Source of the DNA: Chitinophagales bacterium
Lineage (GTDB): Bacteria > Bacteroidota > Bacteroidia > Chitinophagales > BACL12
Assembly (NCBI GenBank): GCA_019694895.1
Contig: JAIBBA010000015.1
Location: 1-36,371, forward strand
Length of the DNA: 36,371 nucleotides
Direction: 5' to 3'
Shown: one piece after another, positions 8,140-17,181 of the stretch
Position numbering within the stretch: the first letter of the stretch is position 1
Layout of the letters: the number at the start of each line of letters is the position of its first letter
The notes under the pieces: generated by a model
What the model was told of the DNA's origin: nothing
The model's input: the letters and a program-made list of their open reading frames with translations, nothing else
Database searches by the model: none
Translations under genes and position numbers: made by a program

Positions 8140-9066
8140 ATGAAAAAATCTTTTACTACAGGGTTATCCCGTAAAAATCTTGCAGCCTATTCATCAATGG
8201 CAGGTACTTTCCTTTTATTGCACACATCAGCACAAGGACAAGTTGGTTATACAGATCTGGATCCGGATGAAACTTTGAATCCACTTGATGTGTATGATTT
8301 AGACATGGATAATAATGGCGATATCGATTTCACTTTCAATTTCACCACCTTCACATTACCTGACTTCTTCTATACTGTTGCTTATCACTCAGTATACTTT
8401 GACGGATTATTCAACGTAATGAAAATTTATCCTACTCCGGGCAATGGTGTTGTTGCTTATCCGCTTTCAACAACAGGCGGCGCTACTTTAGCATATGCCG
8501 AAGCATTGAATGCAGGCGCGGATATTGATGGCGGTCAGGCTTTCTATACAAATTCAGCTATCTATATGGGTGCTTTCCTTAGCGTTAAGGATTATCCCGG
8601 TGTTGGATCTAATTATCAATTCTATACTTTCGGTGCTTGGCCGGGAAAAACAGGAAAATTTGTTGGCGTACGCTTTGAAGGCGATGGCAATGAATACTAC
8701 GGTTGGGTGCGCGTATCTGTAAATAATGATGACCTTGAAATCACTATTGATGATTATGCTTACCTCAGCACTCCTGAAACTGCGATTGAAGCAGGACAAT
8801 TACCTACTGCAATTCACAACATCGATCCAAGTCAGTTGAATGTATATGCTAATGGAAATATCATCAACATTGGTGTTAATGAATTGAACACAACTTCTGC
8901 CGATGTAAATGTATACGACATACAAGGTCGCGTTGTTTACAGCAATGGCCTGAACATGTCAGGTATGCAAATCACACTCGATGCGGTTGCAACCGGAACA
9001 TATACTGTTAAAATTACCACTGCCGAAGGTGCTAACTACGCAAAACGCGTATTGATCAACCAATAA
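8140..9066 (+). CDS. T9SS type A sorted secreted protein, paralog 3 of 4
   Basis: The protein has 308 residues. The N-terminal signal peptide runs to about residue 33 (TSAQGQ). The mature chain begins with the family motif VGYTDLDPD. The Asp-rich loop is DLDMDNNGDIDF (53-64), the best EF-hand/dockerin-like version of the four. The signature KFVGVRFEGDGNEYYGWVRV spans about 173-192 and is followed by TIDDYAYLS. The type A T9SS tail starts near residue 215 (VYDIQGRVVYS ... VATGTYTVKI ... YAKRVLINQ). TATATTAG at 8101-8108, one mismatch from TAnnTTTG, could be its -7 box. Codon use is ordinary for the region, with TAT preferred for Tyr. The role is unknown; presumably an exported surface or matrix protein. 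Confidence 0.85.
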   Translation: MKKSFTTGLSRKNLAAYSSMAGTFLLLHTSAQGQVGYTDLDPDETLNPLDVYDLDMDNNGDIDFTFNFTTFTLPDFFYTVAYHSVYFDGLFNVMKIYPTPGNGVVAYPLSTTGGATLAYAEALNAGADIDGGQAFYTNSAIYMGAFLSVKDYPGVGSNYQFYTFGAWPGKTGKFVGVRFEGDGNEYYGWVRVSVNNDDLEITIDDYAYLSTPETAIEAGQLPTAIHNIDPSQLNVYANGNIINIGVNELNTTSADVNVYDIQGRVVYSNGLNMSGMQITLDAVATGTYTVKITTAEGANYAKRVLINQ

Positions 9067-9084
9067 GCAGTAAGATCGTTAAAT

Positions 9085-9118
9085 AAAACCTCCTGAGGCA
9101 ACCTTCAGGAGGTTTTTT
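9085..9118 (+). terminator. Strong intrinsic terminator between T9SS paralogs 3 and 4
   Basis: A perfect 12-bp stem (AAAACCTCCTGA with TCAGGAGGTTTT) carries an 8-base loop and six T residues. The T-run ends only 12 bases before the ATG of paralog 4, so transcription from upstream should mostly stop here. The A-rich left arm means it could also work on the opposite strand. Confidence 0.85.
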
Positions 9119-9130
9119 CGTTTTATAGGT

Positions 9131-10021
9131 ATGCACAAGTCAAAGCAACAAGGAATGACCCTCACAGCATATGCAACACTCGCTGCAGCTGTAATTCCCA
9201 TGGTTGCTCCGGCCGATGTGGTCTACACCGACGTTGACCCTGATGTGCTCGTAAATGAACCCGGAACCGGAATTTCTCTCGATTTAAATGGCGATGGAAC
9301 GAATGACTTTAATTTCTTTTTTTCCTCCGCAAACTCAGCTGTGTTCACCTATTTTGGAGGACTGAACTGGTATATCATCAATGGCATATTTGCGGCACCA
9401 CAAAATGATAATGCAATTGCGGCATTTACCGGTAGCGGAGGCGCTTATGCCTACCCATATGCCATTGGCTCAGGAATTAATATTGGTCCATATGCAGGTC
9501 AATTTCTCACCAATCCATATCAGACACTCGCTTATCAATTCTATGCACTGATCGGGTCATATTTATATTACCCCATTTTTGCCGGTGGCGATTGGGTATT
9601 TGGACAGGAAGATAAATTTGTAGGATTACAATTGGCAGTTGGCGACAGCACATATTACGGCTGGATAAGACTCACTACCGATCCATCAAATCGCGCATTT
9701 ACAGTGAAAGATTTTGCCTGGGAAAATAATGCTAATACTTCTATTGAAACTTTTCTTCAACCAACTGCAATAACAAATCCGGAATTATTAGAAGTTGAGA
9801 TGTATGCTTCAGGAAATAATATCATTATACATCTCAATGAAGATCCAAAAAACGCCTATCTATTGAATGTATATAACCTTAGCGGGCAATTAATTCTGCA
9901 AGATAATATTCTTCAAAAAGACAGCAGAATTATGGTGGATGCACCTCAAGGCATGTACATCGTTGAGTTAACCGGAAATAATCAGAAGGCTGGTAAAAAA
10001 CTCTTTATCGCAGGTACATAA
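9131..10021 (+). CDS. T9SS type A sorted secreted protein, paralog 4 of 4
   Basis: The protein has 296 residues. The signal peptide runs from MHKSKQQG to about Ala28, followed by the family motif VVYTDVDPD. The Asp-rich loop is DLNGDGTNDF (51-60). The signature KFVGLQLAVGDSTYYGWIRL is near 162-181, then FTVKDFAWE. The sorting tail runs from about 205 to 296 (VYNLSGQLIL ... APQGMYIVEL ... AGKKLFIAGT). The start at 9131 is preferred over Met9 because it supplies the basic n-region. A strong terminator sits just upstream and leaves almost no room for a promoter. The stop codon overlaps the terminator of the convergent ribosomal operon. Function is unknown. Confidence 0.82.
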   Translation: MHKSKQQGMTLTAYATLAAAVIPMVAPADVVYTDVDPDVLVNEPGTGISLDLNGDGTNDFNFFFSSANSAVFTYFGGLNWYIINGIFAAPQNDNAIAAFTGSGGAYAYPYAIGSGINIGPYAGQFLTNPYQTLAYQFYALIGSYLYYPIFAGGDWVFGQEDKFVGLQLAVGDSTYYGWIRLTTDPSNRAFTVKDFAWENNANTSIETFLQPTAITNPELLEVEMYASGNNIIIHLNEDPKNAYLLNVYNLSGQLILQDNILQKDSRIMVDAPQGMYIVELTGNNQKAGKKLFIAGT

Positions 10022-10051
10022 AAAAACGGGGTAATGATAATCATCACCCCG
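10020..10051 (-). terminator. Terminator of the str-S10-spc-alpha supercluster
   Basis: On the minus strand, CGGGGTGATGAT pairs with ATCATTACCCCG (about 10 bp, one A-C mismatch, small loop) and is followed by seven T residues. It lies 22 bases after the rplQ stop codon. The T-run overlaps the stop codon of the convergent T9SS paralog 4. Confidence 0.8.
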
Positions 10052-10072
10052 CTATATCTTATATCTGAAAAA

Positions 10073-10573
10073 TTAAGCTTGCTCTTCTGAAGTACCTTCA
10101 GCAGCATCTTGAGCTTTAGTTTCAGGTTCAACAGCTTTTTTCTCTGTTTTTCCTGAACCACGGCGACTGCGTTTTTTAGCACCACCGGCTTTAGCTGTTT
10201 TCAGCATATTTTCGTTGTAATCAACCAATTCGATGTAGCATGTTTCAGCATTATCTCCTACGCGGTTACCACCGATTTTCAAAATACGTGTATATCCACC
10301 ATTGCGCTCAGCAATTTTACCAGAAATATTGGTAAACAGTTCTTGAACAGCTTCTTTGCTTTGCAATTCAGAAAACACCATACGACGATTGTGTGTAGTG
10401 TCTTCCTTTCCACGATTAATGATCGGTTCGATATATACACGCAATTCTTTTGCTTTAGCAAGCGTAGTTTTAATGCGCTTGTGCAAAATCAGCGATGTTC
10501 CCATATTGCTGAGCATCGACTTGCGGTGAGCGGTTGTACGACCGAGGTGGTTGATTTTATTTCCGTGTCTCAT
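10073..10573 (-). CDS. rplQ: 50S ribosomal protein L17
   Basis: This 166-residue protein is the last gene of the alpha operon. The conserved L17 core occupies about residues 1-120 ([20 protein letters not shown], then the [14 protein letters not shown] helix). A Lys/Arg-rich and then Glu/Ala-rich extension of about 40 residues (about 127-166) is longer than in E. coli L17 and looks disordered. L17 binds 23S rRNA near the exit tunnel. It is 37 bases downstream of rpoA and followed by the operon terminator. Confidence 0.98.
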   Translation of the reverse strand: MRHGNKINHLGRTTAHRKSMLSNMGTSLILHKRIKTTLAKAKELRVYIEPIINRGKEDTTHNRRMVFSELQSKEAVQELFTNISGKIAERNGGYTRILKIGGNRVGDNAETCYIELVDYNENMLKTAKAGGAKKRSRRGSGKTEKKAVEPETKAQDAAEGTSEEQA

Positions 10574-10610
10574 TTTCTTTTTGTTTTACAGCAGTGCGAC
10601 AAACACTGAA

Positions 10611-11609
10611 TTAATCTTCATCCAAATTGTATTTAGCGAGGTCCATTCCAAACTGGAGACCTTTATCGAGCACCATTGCTTCGATTTCAACGAGCGATTT
10701 CTTTCCGAAGTTGCGGAATTTCAAAAGCTCATTAGTGTCATAGCGAACGAGTTCTGCAAGCGAATTGATTTTAGCTGCTTTGAGGCAGTTATAGGCACGC
10801 ACTGAAAGATCGAGGTCTTCGAGTGGAGTCTTCAACAATTTGCGGATATGCAGGGTATGCTCATCAACAACATTTGTTTCTTTTTCGCCAACAGTATTGA
10901 AAGTGATATGCTCATCGGTGATCAGCATGAGGTGTTGGATCAGAATACGAGAAGCTTCTTTGATCGCATCTTCAGGATGAATAGTGCCATCAGTTTTGAT
11001 CTCGATCAATAATTTTTCGTAGTCCGTTTTTTGCTCAACACGTGTATTTTCAATTGTATAACGCACGTTTTTAATTGGCGTATAGATAGCATCGATCGGA
11101 ATAACACCAATAGTGCGATCTACATTTTTATTTTCCTCTGCAGGTAAATAGCCACGACCTTTCTGGATTGTCAATTCGATATCCAGTTTTACAAATGGTT
11201 CCATTCTGCAGATAAGCAAATCTGGATTTGTTACGCGGAAGCTATTAGTATGTTTTTCAATATCACCTGCTTTGAATTCTTCTTTATCTTTTAAGGAGAT
11301 AAAGATCTTTTCAACTGCATTTTCGTCACCTCCCAATTCTCTTTTCAGGCGAACCTGTTTCAAATTGAGTACGATCTCGGTAATGTCTTCCATAACGCCA
11401 TTGATAGTAGCGAATTCATGGTCAACACCACTGATCTTTACAGAAGAGATCGCAAAACCTTCCAGAGAGCTAAGCAGCACTCTGCGTAATGCGTTGCCGA
11501 TAGTTACGCCAAAGCCCGGTTCGAGAGGTTTGAATTCAAATGTACCTTCGAAGTCTGTAGCTTTTTGTAAAGTAATCTTATCAGGACGCTGAAATGAAAG
11601 TAATGCCAT
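10611..11609 (-). CDS. rpoA: DNA-directed RNA polymerase subunit alpha
   Basis: This 332-residue alpha subunit nucleates RNA polymerase assembly. The N-terminal dimerisation domain (about 1-235) shows the family motif [20 protein letters not shown] (32-51). The C-terminal helix-hairpin domain (about 255-325) shows [17 protein letters not shown] and [13 protein letters not shown], which contact upstream DNA and activators. Length is normal for Bacteroidota. It lies between rpsD and rplQ as in most bacteria and presumably shares their transcript. Confidence 0.99.
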   Translation of the reverse strand: MALLSFQRPDKITLQKATDFEGTFEFKPLEPGFGVTIGNALRRVLLSSLEGFAISSVKISGVDHEFATINGVMEDITEIVLNLKQVRLKRELGGDENAVEKIFISLKDKEEFKAGDIEKHTNSFRVTNPDLLICRMEPFVKLDIELTIQKGRGYLPAEENKNVDRTIGVIPIDAIYTPIKNVRYTIENTRVEQKTDYEKLLIEIKTDGTIHPEDAIKEASRILIQHLMLITDEHITFNTVGEKETNVVDEHTLHIRKLLKTPLEDLDLSVRAYNCLKAAKINSLAELVRYDTNELLKFRNFGKKSLVEIEAMVLDKGLQFGMDLAKYNLDED

Positions 11610-11630
11610 ATGGTCAGATAGTTTTTAACA

Positions 11631-12236
11631 TTATTTAGAATAGAGTTCGACGATAAGTTGTTCTCTGATATTCTCAGGAATCTGATCGCGCTCAGGATAA
11701 TTAACAAACACACCTTTTAATTGAGTAGGATTCCACTCCAACCAGGAATAACGTTTTCCTGTGTTGTTTGCAGCAGCCAATATCCATTCATGATCTTTAG
11801 ATTTCTCACGAATAGTAATCACATCACCGGGGCGAAGTGTTGCTGATGGTGAACTGCAAATTTGGCCATTCACTTCAATATGTTTGTGATTTACAAGCTG
11901 ACGGGCACCGCGACGAGTAGGAGCAATTCCTAAACGGAACACTGTGTTGTCGAGGCGAGCTTCAAGCAATTGCAATAATGCTTCACCTGTAACGCCGTGG
12001 CGACGAGTTGCAGCTTCAAAGGTTTTGCGGAATTGACGTTCCAGCAAACCATAAGTATATTTTGCTTTTTGTTTTTCTTTCAGCTGCACGCCGTATTCAC
12101 TCGCACTTTTCTTTTTGCGTGAAAGACCGTGCTGTCCGGGAGCATATTTACGCTTCTCGAACGCTTTGTCATAACCGAAGATTGATTCGCCGAACGACCT
12201 TGATTTTTTGGTAGTTGGCCCGGTATATCTTGCCAT
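11631..12236 (-). CDS. rpsD: 30S ribosomal protein S4
   Basis: The 201-residue protein is a primary 16S rRNA binder needed early in 30S assembly and a contributor to decoding accuracy. It begins [13 protein letters not shown] and contains the S4 RNA-binding fold near 93-155 ([25 protein letters not shown]). The N-terminal domain has no Cys cluster, so it is the zinc-free form. It follows rpsK by 26 bases. In E. coli S4 is the translational repressor of the alpha operon; no matching pseudoknot was identified here. Confidence 0.99.
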   Translation of the reverse strand: MARYTGPTTKKSRSFGESIFGYDKAFEKRKYAPGQHGLSRKKKSASEYGVQLKEKQKAKYTYGLLERQFRKTFEAATRRHGVTGEALLQLLEARLDNTVFRLGIAPTRRGARQLVNHKHIEVNGQICSSPSATLRPGDVITIREKSKDHEWILAAANNTGKRYSWLEWNPTQLKGVFVNYPERDQIPENIREQLIVELYSK

Positions 12237-12262
12237 TGATCTAGTTGATTTTCAGTGATTGA

Positions 12263-12661
12263 TTAAACTCTCCTCTTTTTAGGCGGACGGCAACCATTGT
12301 GCGGCATTGGCGTAAGGTCGCGGATCACAGATACATCGATACCATTGGCAACGATGGTGCGGATCGCAGACTCACGGCCTGAACCGGGGCCTTTTACAAA
12401 CACTTCCACCCTGCGCAAACCGGCATCGTATGCCACTTTTGCTGCATCGGTACAAGCTACCTGCGCGGCATATGGTGTATTCTTTTTAGAACCACGGAAA
12501 CCCGCTTTCCCGGCACTTGCCCAGCTGATTGTTTGTCCGCTGAGGTTAGTGAAGGTGATGATCAGGTTGTTGAAAGAAGCCAGGATATGTGCCTGTCCTT
12601 CCGCGTCGACCTTAACCACACGCTTCTTTGTTGTCTTTTTTGCTGACGTTGTTTTAGCCAT
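12263..12661 (-). CDS. rpsK: 30S ribosomal protein S11
   Basis: The 132-residue protein forms part of the 30S platform near the E site. It starts with a basic extension rich in Lys and Thr (residues 1-16), followed by the conserved body ([41 protein letters not shown]). The C-terminus is the family-typical [15 protein letters not shown], including the Asn-Gly that is converted to isoaspartate in E. coli. It lies between rpsM and rpsD. Confidence 0.99.
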   Translation of the reverse strand: MAKTTSAKKTTKKRVVKVDAEGQAHILASFNNLIITFTNLSGQTISWASAGKAGFRGSKKNTPYAAQVACTDAAKVAYDAGLRRVEVFVKGPGSGRESAIRTIVANGIDVSVIRDLTPMPHNGCRPPKKRRV

Positions 12662-12703
12662 TGTATACAGAGATAAATGAAATGAAACGGCAAATTGCCT
12701 GGA

Positions 12704-13084
12704 TTATCCTTTAGGTGCCTTTTTCTTGTTAGCAACTGTTTTCTTCCTACCCTTACGCGTACGTGCATTACTTTTTGTACGTTGTCCGCGAACAGGCAAT
12801 CCTTTACGGTGACGAATTCCACGATAACAACCGATGTCCATCAATCGCTTAATAGACAATTGCATATCAGAACGCAGTGCGCCTTCTACTTTCAATTCGT
12901 TGTTGATGTATGAACGAATCGCGTTGATCTCGTCATCATTCCAATCCTTCACCTTTTTGCTTTCGTCAACACCGGCAGCAGCTAATATCTGCGCTGCAGT
13001 GGTGTCACCAATGCCGTAGATGTAGGTAAGGCCTATTACGCCTCGTTTGTTTTTTGGTAAGTCAATACCAGCAATCCTTGCCAT
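12704..13084 (-). CDS. rpsM: 30S ribosomal protein S13
   Basis: The 126-residue protein of the 30S head contacts the P-site tRNA and forms bridges to the large subunit. The start [26 protein letters not shown] is canonical, with the helix-two-turn-helix core and the basic C-terminal tail ([21 protein letters not shown]) that reaches toward tRNA. It lies 23 bases downstream of rpmJ, in the usual order rpmJ-rpsM-rpsK-rpsD. Confidence 0.99.
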   Translation of the reverse strand: MARIAGIDLPKNKRGVIGLTYIYGIGDTTAAQILAAAGVDESKKVKDWNDDEINAIRSYINNELKVEGALRSDMQLSIKRLMDIGCYRGIRHRKGLPVRGQRTKSNARTRKGRKKTVANKKKAPKG

Positions 13085-13107
13085 ATTGTTTATTCAGTAA
13101 TTTAAAA

Positions 13108-13224
13108 TTAACCTTGACGTTGTTTGAATTTAGGGTTCTTCTTGTTTATCACATACAGCTTCCCCTTCCTGCGCACGATCTTACAATCAGCGCTGCGTTT
13201 TTTAATGGACGGTCTAACTTTCAT
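13108..13224 (-). CDS. rpmJ: 50S ribosomal protein L36, zinc-free type
   Basis: This 38-codon gene sits between infA and rpsM. Reading the minus strand gives [17 protein letters not shown]..., ending NPKFKQRQG. The classical L36 zinc site is Cys-X2-Cys ... Cys ... His; here only one Cys (residue 14) remains and the usual His position is Phe. It is therefore the C-minus form, which does not need zinc. The start codon lies 9 bases downstream of the infA stop. Confidence 0.97.
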   Translation of the reverse strand: MKVRPSIKKRSADCKIVRRKGKLYVINKKNPKFKQRQG

Positions 13225-13233
13225 AATGCCGGT

Positions 13234-13452
13234 TTATTTATAACGATAAATAATTCTTCCTCTTGTTAAATCATATGGACTCATCTCAACTGTAACACGA
13301 TCACCGGGTAATATGCGGATATAATTCATCCTCATCTTGCCGGAAATTGTTGCCAATATTTCGTGTTCGTTTTCAAGCTTCACACGAAAGTTGGCATTTG
13401 ACAATGCTTCCGTTACCGTGCCGTCTTGTTTTATTAAGTCCTGTTTTGACAT
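13234..13452 (-). CDS. infA: Translation initiation factor IF-1
   Basis: The 72-residue protein is a single OB-fold (S1-like) factor that blocks the 30S A site during initiation. Its sequence is near-standard: [18 protein letters not shown], then [21 protein letters not shown]. The start codon overlaps the map stop codon as TAATG, which suggests translational coupling. The order secY-map-infA-rpmJ is typical. Confidence 0.99.
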   Translation of the reverse strand: MSKQDLIKQDGTVTEALSNANFRVKLENEHEILATISGKMRMNYIRILPGDRVTVEMSPYDLTRGRIIYRYK

Positions 13453-14264
13453 TAACCTACTATTTCTTTTTCTGTATACAAATTACTGTTCTTTGCCATT
13501 GCTTCATCAATGATTTCGAAACTCGACAACACATCTGCCTTTCCTTTCATCACTGCTACGGTATGTTCGAAATGACAAGAAACTTTTCCGTCGCGCGTGC
13601 GTATTGTCCATCCATCATTTTCCTGCACCACATTCCGAGATCCAAGATTGATCATTGGTTCAATGGCTATCACCATGCCTTCCTGCATTTTAGGACCTTT
13701 TCCCTTCGCTCCGAAATTCGGCACTTCAGGTTCTTCATGCAGGTTTTTTCCGATACCATGTCCTACCAATTCTCGCACTACGCCGTAACCATTTACATGC
13801 TCGGCATACAGTTGAATGGCATGACTCACATCGCCAACGCGATTTCCGGCTACGGCAAACTCGATGCCTTTGTATACACAGGCTCTTGTCACCCTTGCCA
13901 GATTCACCGCTTCTCTGCTCACTTCACCAACTAAAAAGGTGAAAGCCGAGTCGCCGTGAAAACCATTGAGAAACGCACCGCAATCTACCGATACTACATC
14001 ACCGTTTTTGATTTCGCGTGCCGACGGAATGCCGTGCACAACCTGATCATTTACGGAAACACATAGCGTATGCTGATATCCTTTATATCCTTTAAATGAT
14101 GGTTTACCACCATTGTCGCGAATAAAAGCTTCCGCTTGCTGATCTAACCACAATGTTGTTACACCGGGTTTGATGATGCCGGCTATCATTGCCAGCGTTT
14201 CTGAAACAAGTAAAGAACTTTTTCTGATGAGTGTTATCTCATCTGTTGTTTTATAATAAATCAT
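13452..14264 (-). CDS. map: Methionine aminopeptidase, type I
   Basis: The 270-residue enzyme removes the initiator Met from nascent proteins. All pita-bread metal ligands are visible: Asp94, Asp105, His169 ([10 protein letters not shown]), Glu202 (IEPMIN) and Glu233 (HFEHTVAV). His78 in VVHGIP is the conserved substrate-binding His. It lacks the N-terminal zinc-finger extension of longer MetAPs. The start overlaps the secY stop as ATGA and the stop overlaps infA as TAATG, so secY, map and infA are probably translationally coupled. Confidence 0.99.
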   Translation of the reverse strand: MIYYKTTDEITLIRKSSLLVSETLAMIAGIIKPGVTTLWLDQQAEAFIRDNGGKPSFKGYKGYQHTLCVSVNDQVVHGIPSAREIKNGDVVSVDCGAFLNGFHGDSAFTFLVGEVSREAVNLARVTRACVYKGIEFAVAGNRVGDVSHAIQLYAEHVNGYGVVRELVGHGIGKNLHEEPEVPNFGAKGKGPKMQEGMVIAIEPMINLGSRNVVQENDGWTIRTRDGKVSCHFEHTVAVMKGKADVLSSFEIIDEAMAKNSNLYTEKEIVG

Positions 14265-15616
14265 CCCTGTTGTATGCTAACGGGTGCGTTTGTGCGCCCT
14301 TTAATACGACCGGATTTCATCAATCCGTCGTAGTGACGCATCAACAAGTGACTTTCTATTTGTTGTAATGTATCCAAAATTACACCTACCATGATGAGCA
14401 ATGATGTTCCACCAAAGAACCTTGCAAATGAAGGGTCTACATGAAAAGCACGTGTCAACACAGGAGATATCGCTACCAGTGCAAGGAAAATAGATCCCGG
14501 CAAAGTGATTCTGGATAAAACGTTATCTATAAATTCTGATGTTTTCTTTCCGGGTTTAATTCCTGGAATAAATCCACCATTCTTTTTAAGATCATCTGCA
14601 ATTTGTGATGGGTTGATGATGATTGCCGTATAGAAATACGTAAACAATACAATCAAGAAACCATAAATCAAATTATAACCTAAACTTTGAAAATCGTTCA
14701 GCATAACCAATACCGGTGATGACTGCCAATCTTCATTTATTTGTGCGAATAAGCCGGGAATAAACATCAATGCTTGTGCGAAGATGATAGGCATTACACC
14801 GGCAGCATTTATTTTCAATGGAATATACTGACGTACGCCACCGTATTGACGAGATCCAACTACTCGTTTAGCATATTGAACAGGAATTCGTCTTGTACCT
14901 TGAACAAGCAAAATACAACCCATGATCACTACAATCAGGAATGCAATCTCCAGCAGGAATGGAATAAATCCACCGCCGGAAGCAGCGCCACGATGTGTAA
15001 TCTCATTCACCAATGCAGCAGGAAGTCCGGCAATAATACCCACCATGATAATCATGGAAATACCATTACCAATTCCTTTATCAGTGATACGCTCACCCAT
15101 CCACATTGTGAATAAGGTTCCTGCAGTAAGAATCACCACTGTAATGAACCAGAACAAGCCTTGAGGTGCCACGATGAAGTCGGCATTTTTAGACATAGTG
15201 TTCAGGTATGCATAATATCCTGATGCCTGCAATGCGGTAACTATCACGGTAAGATAACGCGTGTACTGATTCATCTTACGGCGTCCGCTTTCACCTTCTT
15301 TTTGGAGGCGAGCGAAATAAGGAACTGCAATACCCAGCAACTGAATTGCGATAGATGCTGAGATATAAGGCATGATACCTAATGCAAAAATGGAGGCACG
15401 GCTAAAACCACCACCTGCAAACAAGTTGATTAATCCGAGCAAACCGCTCTGACTATCTACGTTAGCAGCCTGGTTGTAGATGCCTGCATCAATACCCGGC
15501 AACATCACGTAAGAACCGAAGCGATACAGCAGGATAAGACCAAGGCTGTAGATGATACGCTTGCGGAGATCTTCGATGCTCCAGATATTTTTTAATGTTT
15601 GAATAAATTGTTTCAT
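14261..15616 (-). CDS. secY: Preprotein translocase subunit SecY
   Basis: This 451-residue integral inner-membrane protein is the pore of the Sec translocon that would export all the signal-peptide proteins in this window. About ten membrane-spanning segments are visible, beginning with IIYSLGLILLYRFGSYVMLPGI. Other family motifs include GIMPYISASIAIQLL and the cytoplasmic loop around RRIPVQYAKRVVGSRQYGG. It starts 3 bases after rplO ends. No adk gene follows; map begins inside its stop codon. Confidence 0.99.
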   Translation of the reverse strand: MKQFIQTLKNIWSIEDLRKRIIYSLGLILLYRFGSYVMLPGIDAGIYNQAANVDSQSGLLGLINLFAGGGFSRASIFALGIMPYISASIAIQLLGIAVPYFARLQKEGESGRRKMNQYTRYLTVIVTALQASGYYAYLNTMSKNADFIVAPQGLFWFITVVILTAGTLFTMWMGERITDKGIGNGISMIIMVGIIAGLPAALVNEITHRGAASGGGFIPFLLEIAFLIVVIMGCILLVQGTRRIPVQYAKRVVGSRQYGGVRQYIPLKINAAGVMPIIFAQALMFIPGLFAQINEDWQSSPVLVMLNDFQSLGYNLIYGFLIVLFTYFYTAIIINPSQIADDLKKNGGFIPGIKPGKKTSEFIDNVLSRITLPGSIFLALVAISPVLTRAFHVDPSFARFFGGTSLLIMVGVILDTLQQIESHLLMRHYDGLMKSGRIKGRTNAPVSIQQG

Positions 15617-15619
15617 GTG

Positions 15620-16072
15620 TTATCCGATCATAGTAATGGTACCGCCGGCAGCTTCGATTGCTTTTTGTGCTGTTTCGCTGCATGCATGAGCCCAGATTTC
15701 CACTTTCGCTTTTAATTCGCCTCTGCCGAGCACTTTCAGTTTATCATCACCTTTGATGATTCTGTTTGCGACCAGCATATCCTGATCCAGTTTAGTGATC
15801 TCATATTTATCGACCATTTCCTGGATTTGATCGAGGTTCAGGGTAACATATTTCGTTTCGAAATTCTTGTTATTGAATCCACGTTTAGGGAGGCGGCGTT
15901 GCAATGGCATCTGTCCACCTTCGAATCCTCGTTTAGTGGATGTACCTGAACGTGAGCCTGCACCTTTGAAACCGCGTTTCGAGGTTTCACCCCAGCCGGA
16001 ACCTTGTCCGCGACCAATACGATGGCGCTTCTTGATGGAACCGGAAGCCGGTTTTAAGTTTGAAAGATCCAT
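15620..16072 (-). CDS. rplO: 50S ribosomal protein L15
   Basis: The 150-residue protein binds 23S rRNA during late large-subunit assembly. The N-terminal Gly/Arg-rich extension (GSIKKRHRIGRGQGSGWG, GFKGAGSRSGT) is typical. The globular C-terminal part begins near residue 70 and ends with the family motif AAGGTITMIG. The start codon is one base downstream of the rpmD stop codon. Confidence 0.99.
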   Translation of the reverse strand: MDLSNLKPASGSIKKRHRIGRGQGSGWGETSKRGFKGAGSRSGTSTKRGFEGGQMPLQRRLPKRGFNNKNFETKYVTLNLDQIQEMVDKYEITKLDQDMLVANRIIKGDDKLKVLGRGELKAKVEIWAHACSETAQKAIEAAGGTITMIG

Positions 16073-16073
16073 G

Positions 16074-16253
16074 TTATACGTTTTCTACTTTTACCAAATG
16101 CTGTACTACTCTAACCATGCCAATGATCTGTGGGGTGGCTTCCACCTCCACGGTCTGATGCATTCTGCGCAGACCTAAGGCCTTCATTGTAGCCTTCTGG
16201 TTTTTTGGTCTGTCGGTTGTGCTTTTGACAGATGTAATTTTAATCTTTGCCAT
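16074..16253 (-). CDS. rpmD: 50S ribosomal protein L30
   Basis: This 59-codon gene lies between rpsE and rplO. The translation begins MAKIKITSVKSTTDRPKNQK and contains ALGLRRMHQTVEVEATPQIIGMVRVVQHLV, the standard L30 fold. It is the short bacterial form. It starts 23 bases after rpsE and leaves a one-base gap to rplO. Confidence 0.97.
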   Translation of the reverse strand: MAKIKITSVKSTTDRPKNQKATMKALGLRRMHQTVEVEATPQIIGMVRVVQHLVKVENV

Positions 16254-16276
16254 ATCGCTAGCTTACACGGTTATTA

Positions 16277-16798
16277 TTAACTGTTAAATACTTTTTTCAC
16301 TGACACATTGCGATGTTGTGCAACAGCCAGAGGGCTGCGCAGGTGAGCAAGTGCATCGAGGGTAGCTTTTACCACGTTGTGCGGATTTGATGATCCCAAA
16401 GATTTCGCCAATACGTCGGTTACTCCGGCACTTTCAAGTACTGCGCGCATTGCACCACCGGCAATTACACCCGTTCCATGAGCTGCTGGTTTGATCATCA
16501 CTTTGCCGGCACCAAATTTACCGTGTTGTTCGTGCGGAATAGTTCCGTTGAACACCGGTACTTTGATGAGGTTTTTCTTAGCGTCATCAATACCTTTTTG
16601 AATAGCCTCGGTTACCTCGCGTGCTTTTCCCAGACCATGACCAACGGTTCCGTTTCCATCACCCACTACAACAAGTGCAGAGAATGAGAATGTACGACCA
16701 CCTTTGGTAACTTTAGCTACGCGGCTGATACCAACGATCTTCTCTTTTAATTCGAGCTCGCTGGCCCTTACTCTTTGTATATCTTTATTAACTGCCAT
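16277..16798 (-). CDS. rpsE: 30S ribosomal protein S5
   Basis: The 173-residue protein sits at the mRNA entry side and influences decoding fidelity. The double-stranded RNA-binding N-terminal domain ([26 protein letters not shown]) and the C-terminal domain ([38 protein letters not shown]) are both intact. It lies 15 bases downstream of rplR. Confidence 0.99.
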   Translation of the reverse strand: MAVNKDIQRVRASELELKEKIVGISRVAKVTKGGRTFSFSALVVVGDGNGTVGHGLGKAREVTEAIQKGIDDAKKNLIKVPVFNGTIPHEQHGKFGAGKVMIKPAAHGTGVIAGGAMRAVLESAGVTDVLAKSLGSSNPHNVVKATLDALAHLRSPLAVAQHRNVSVKKVFNS

Positions 16799-16813
16799 AG
16801 ATAAAATGCATTT

Positions 16814-17170
16814 TTAGAATTGGAGACCTCCTTCACGAGCACCATCTGCAAGTGATTTCACGCGTCCATGATACAAATATCCTCCGCGATCGAAAATCAC
16901 AGTGGTGATGCCTTTTGCTTGTGCCTGAGCAGCGATTTGTTTTCCCACGGCAGCAGCTTTTTCTACCTTAGTACCGGTATAAGCTTTACCTTGTTTGTCA
17001 TTGCTCGAAGCAGCGCACAATGTGTGGCCTGCAACATCGTCGATCAACTGTACGTAGATCTCTTTGTTGCTCCTGAATACCGCCAGGCGCGGACACTCGG
17101 CCGTTCCGGCGATTTTCTTCCGGATACGGTAGCGAATTTTTTGTCTCCTTATTGATTTTTTGCTCAACAT
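16814..17170 (-). CDS. rplR: 50S ribosomal protein L18
   Basis: The 118-residue protein binds 5S rRNA and, with L5, anchors it in the central protuberance. The basic N-terminus ([20 protein letters not shown]) and the C-terminal motif [24 protein letters not shown] are typical. It lies between rplF and rpsE. Confidence 0.99.
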   Translation of the reverse strand: MLSKKSIRRQKIRYRIRKKIAGTAECPRLAVFRSNKEIYVQLIDDVAGHTLCAASSNDKQGKAYTGTKVEKAAAVGKQIAAQAQAKGITTVIFDRGGYLYHGRVKSLADGAREGGLQF

Positions 17171-17181
17171 AGTTTTACCGA

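Noticed and set aside
6162..10021. Mobile or phage origin of the four-paralog cluster
   Set aside because: No integrase, transposase, tRNA target or terminal repeats were seen; the copies look like local duplications.
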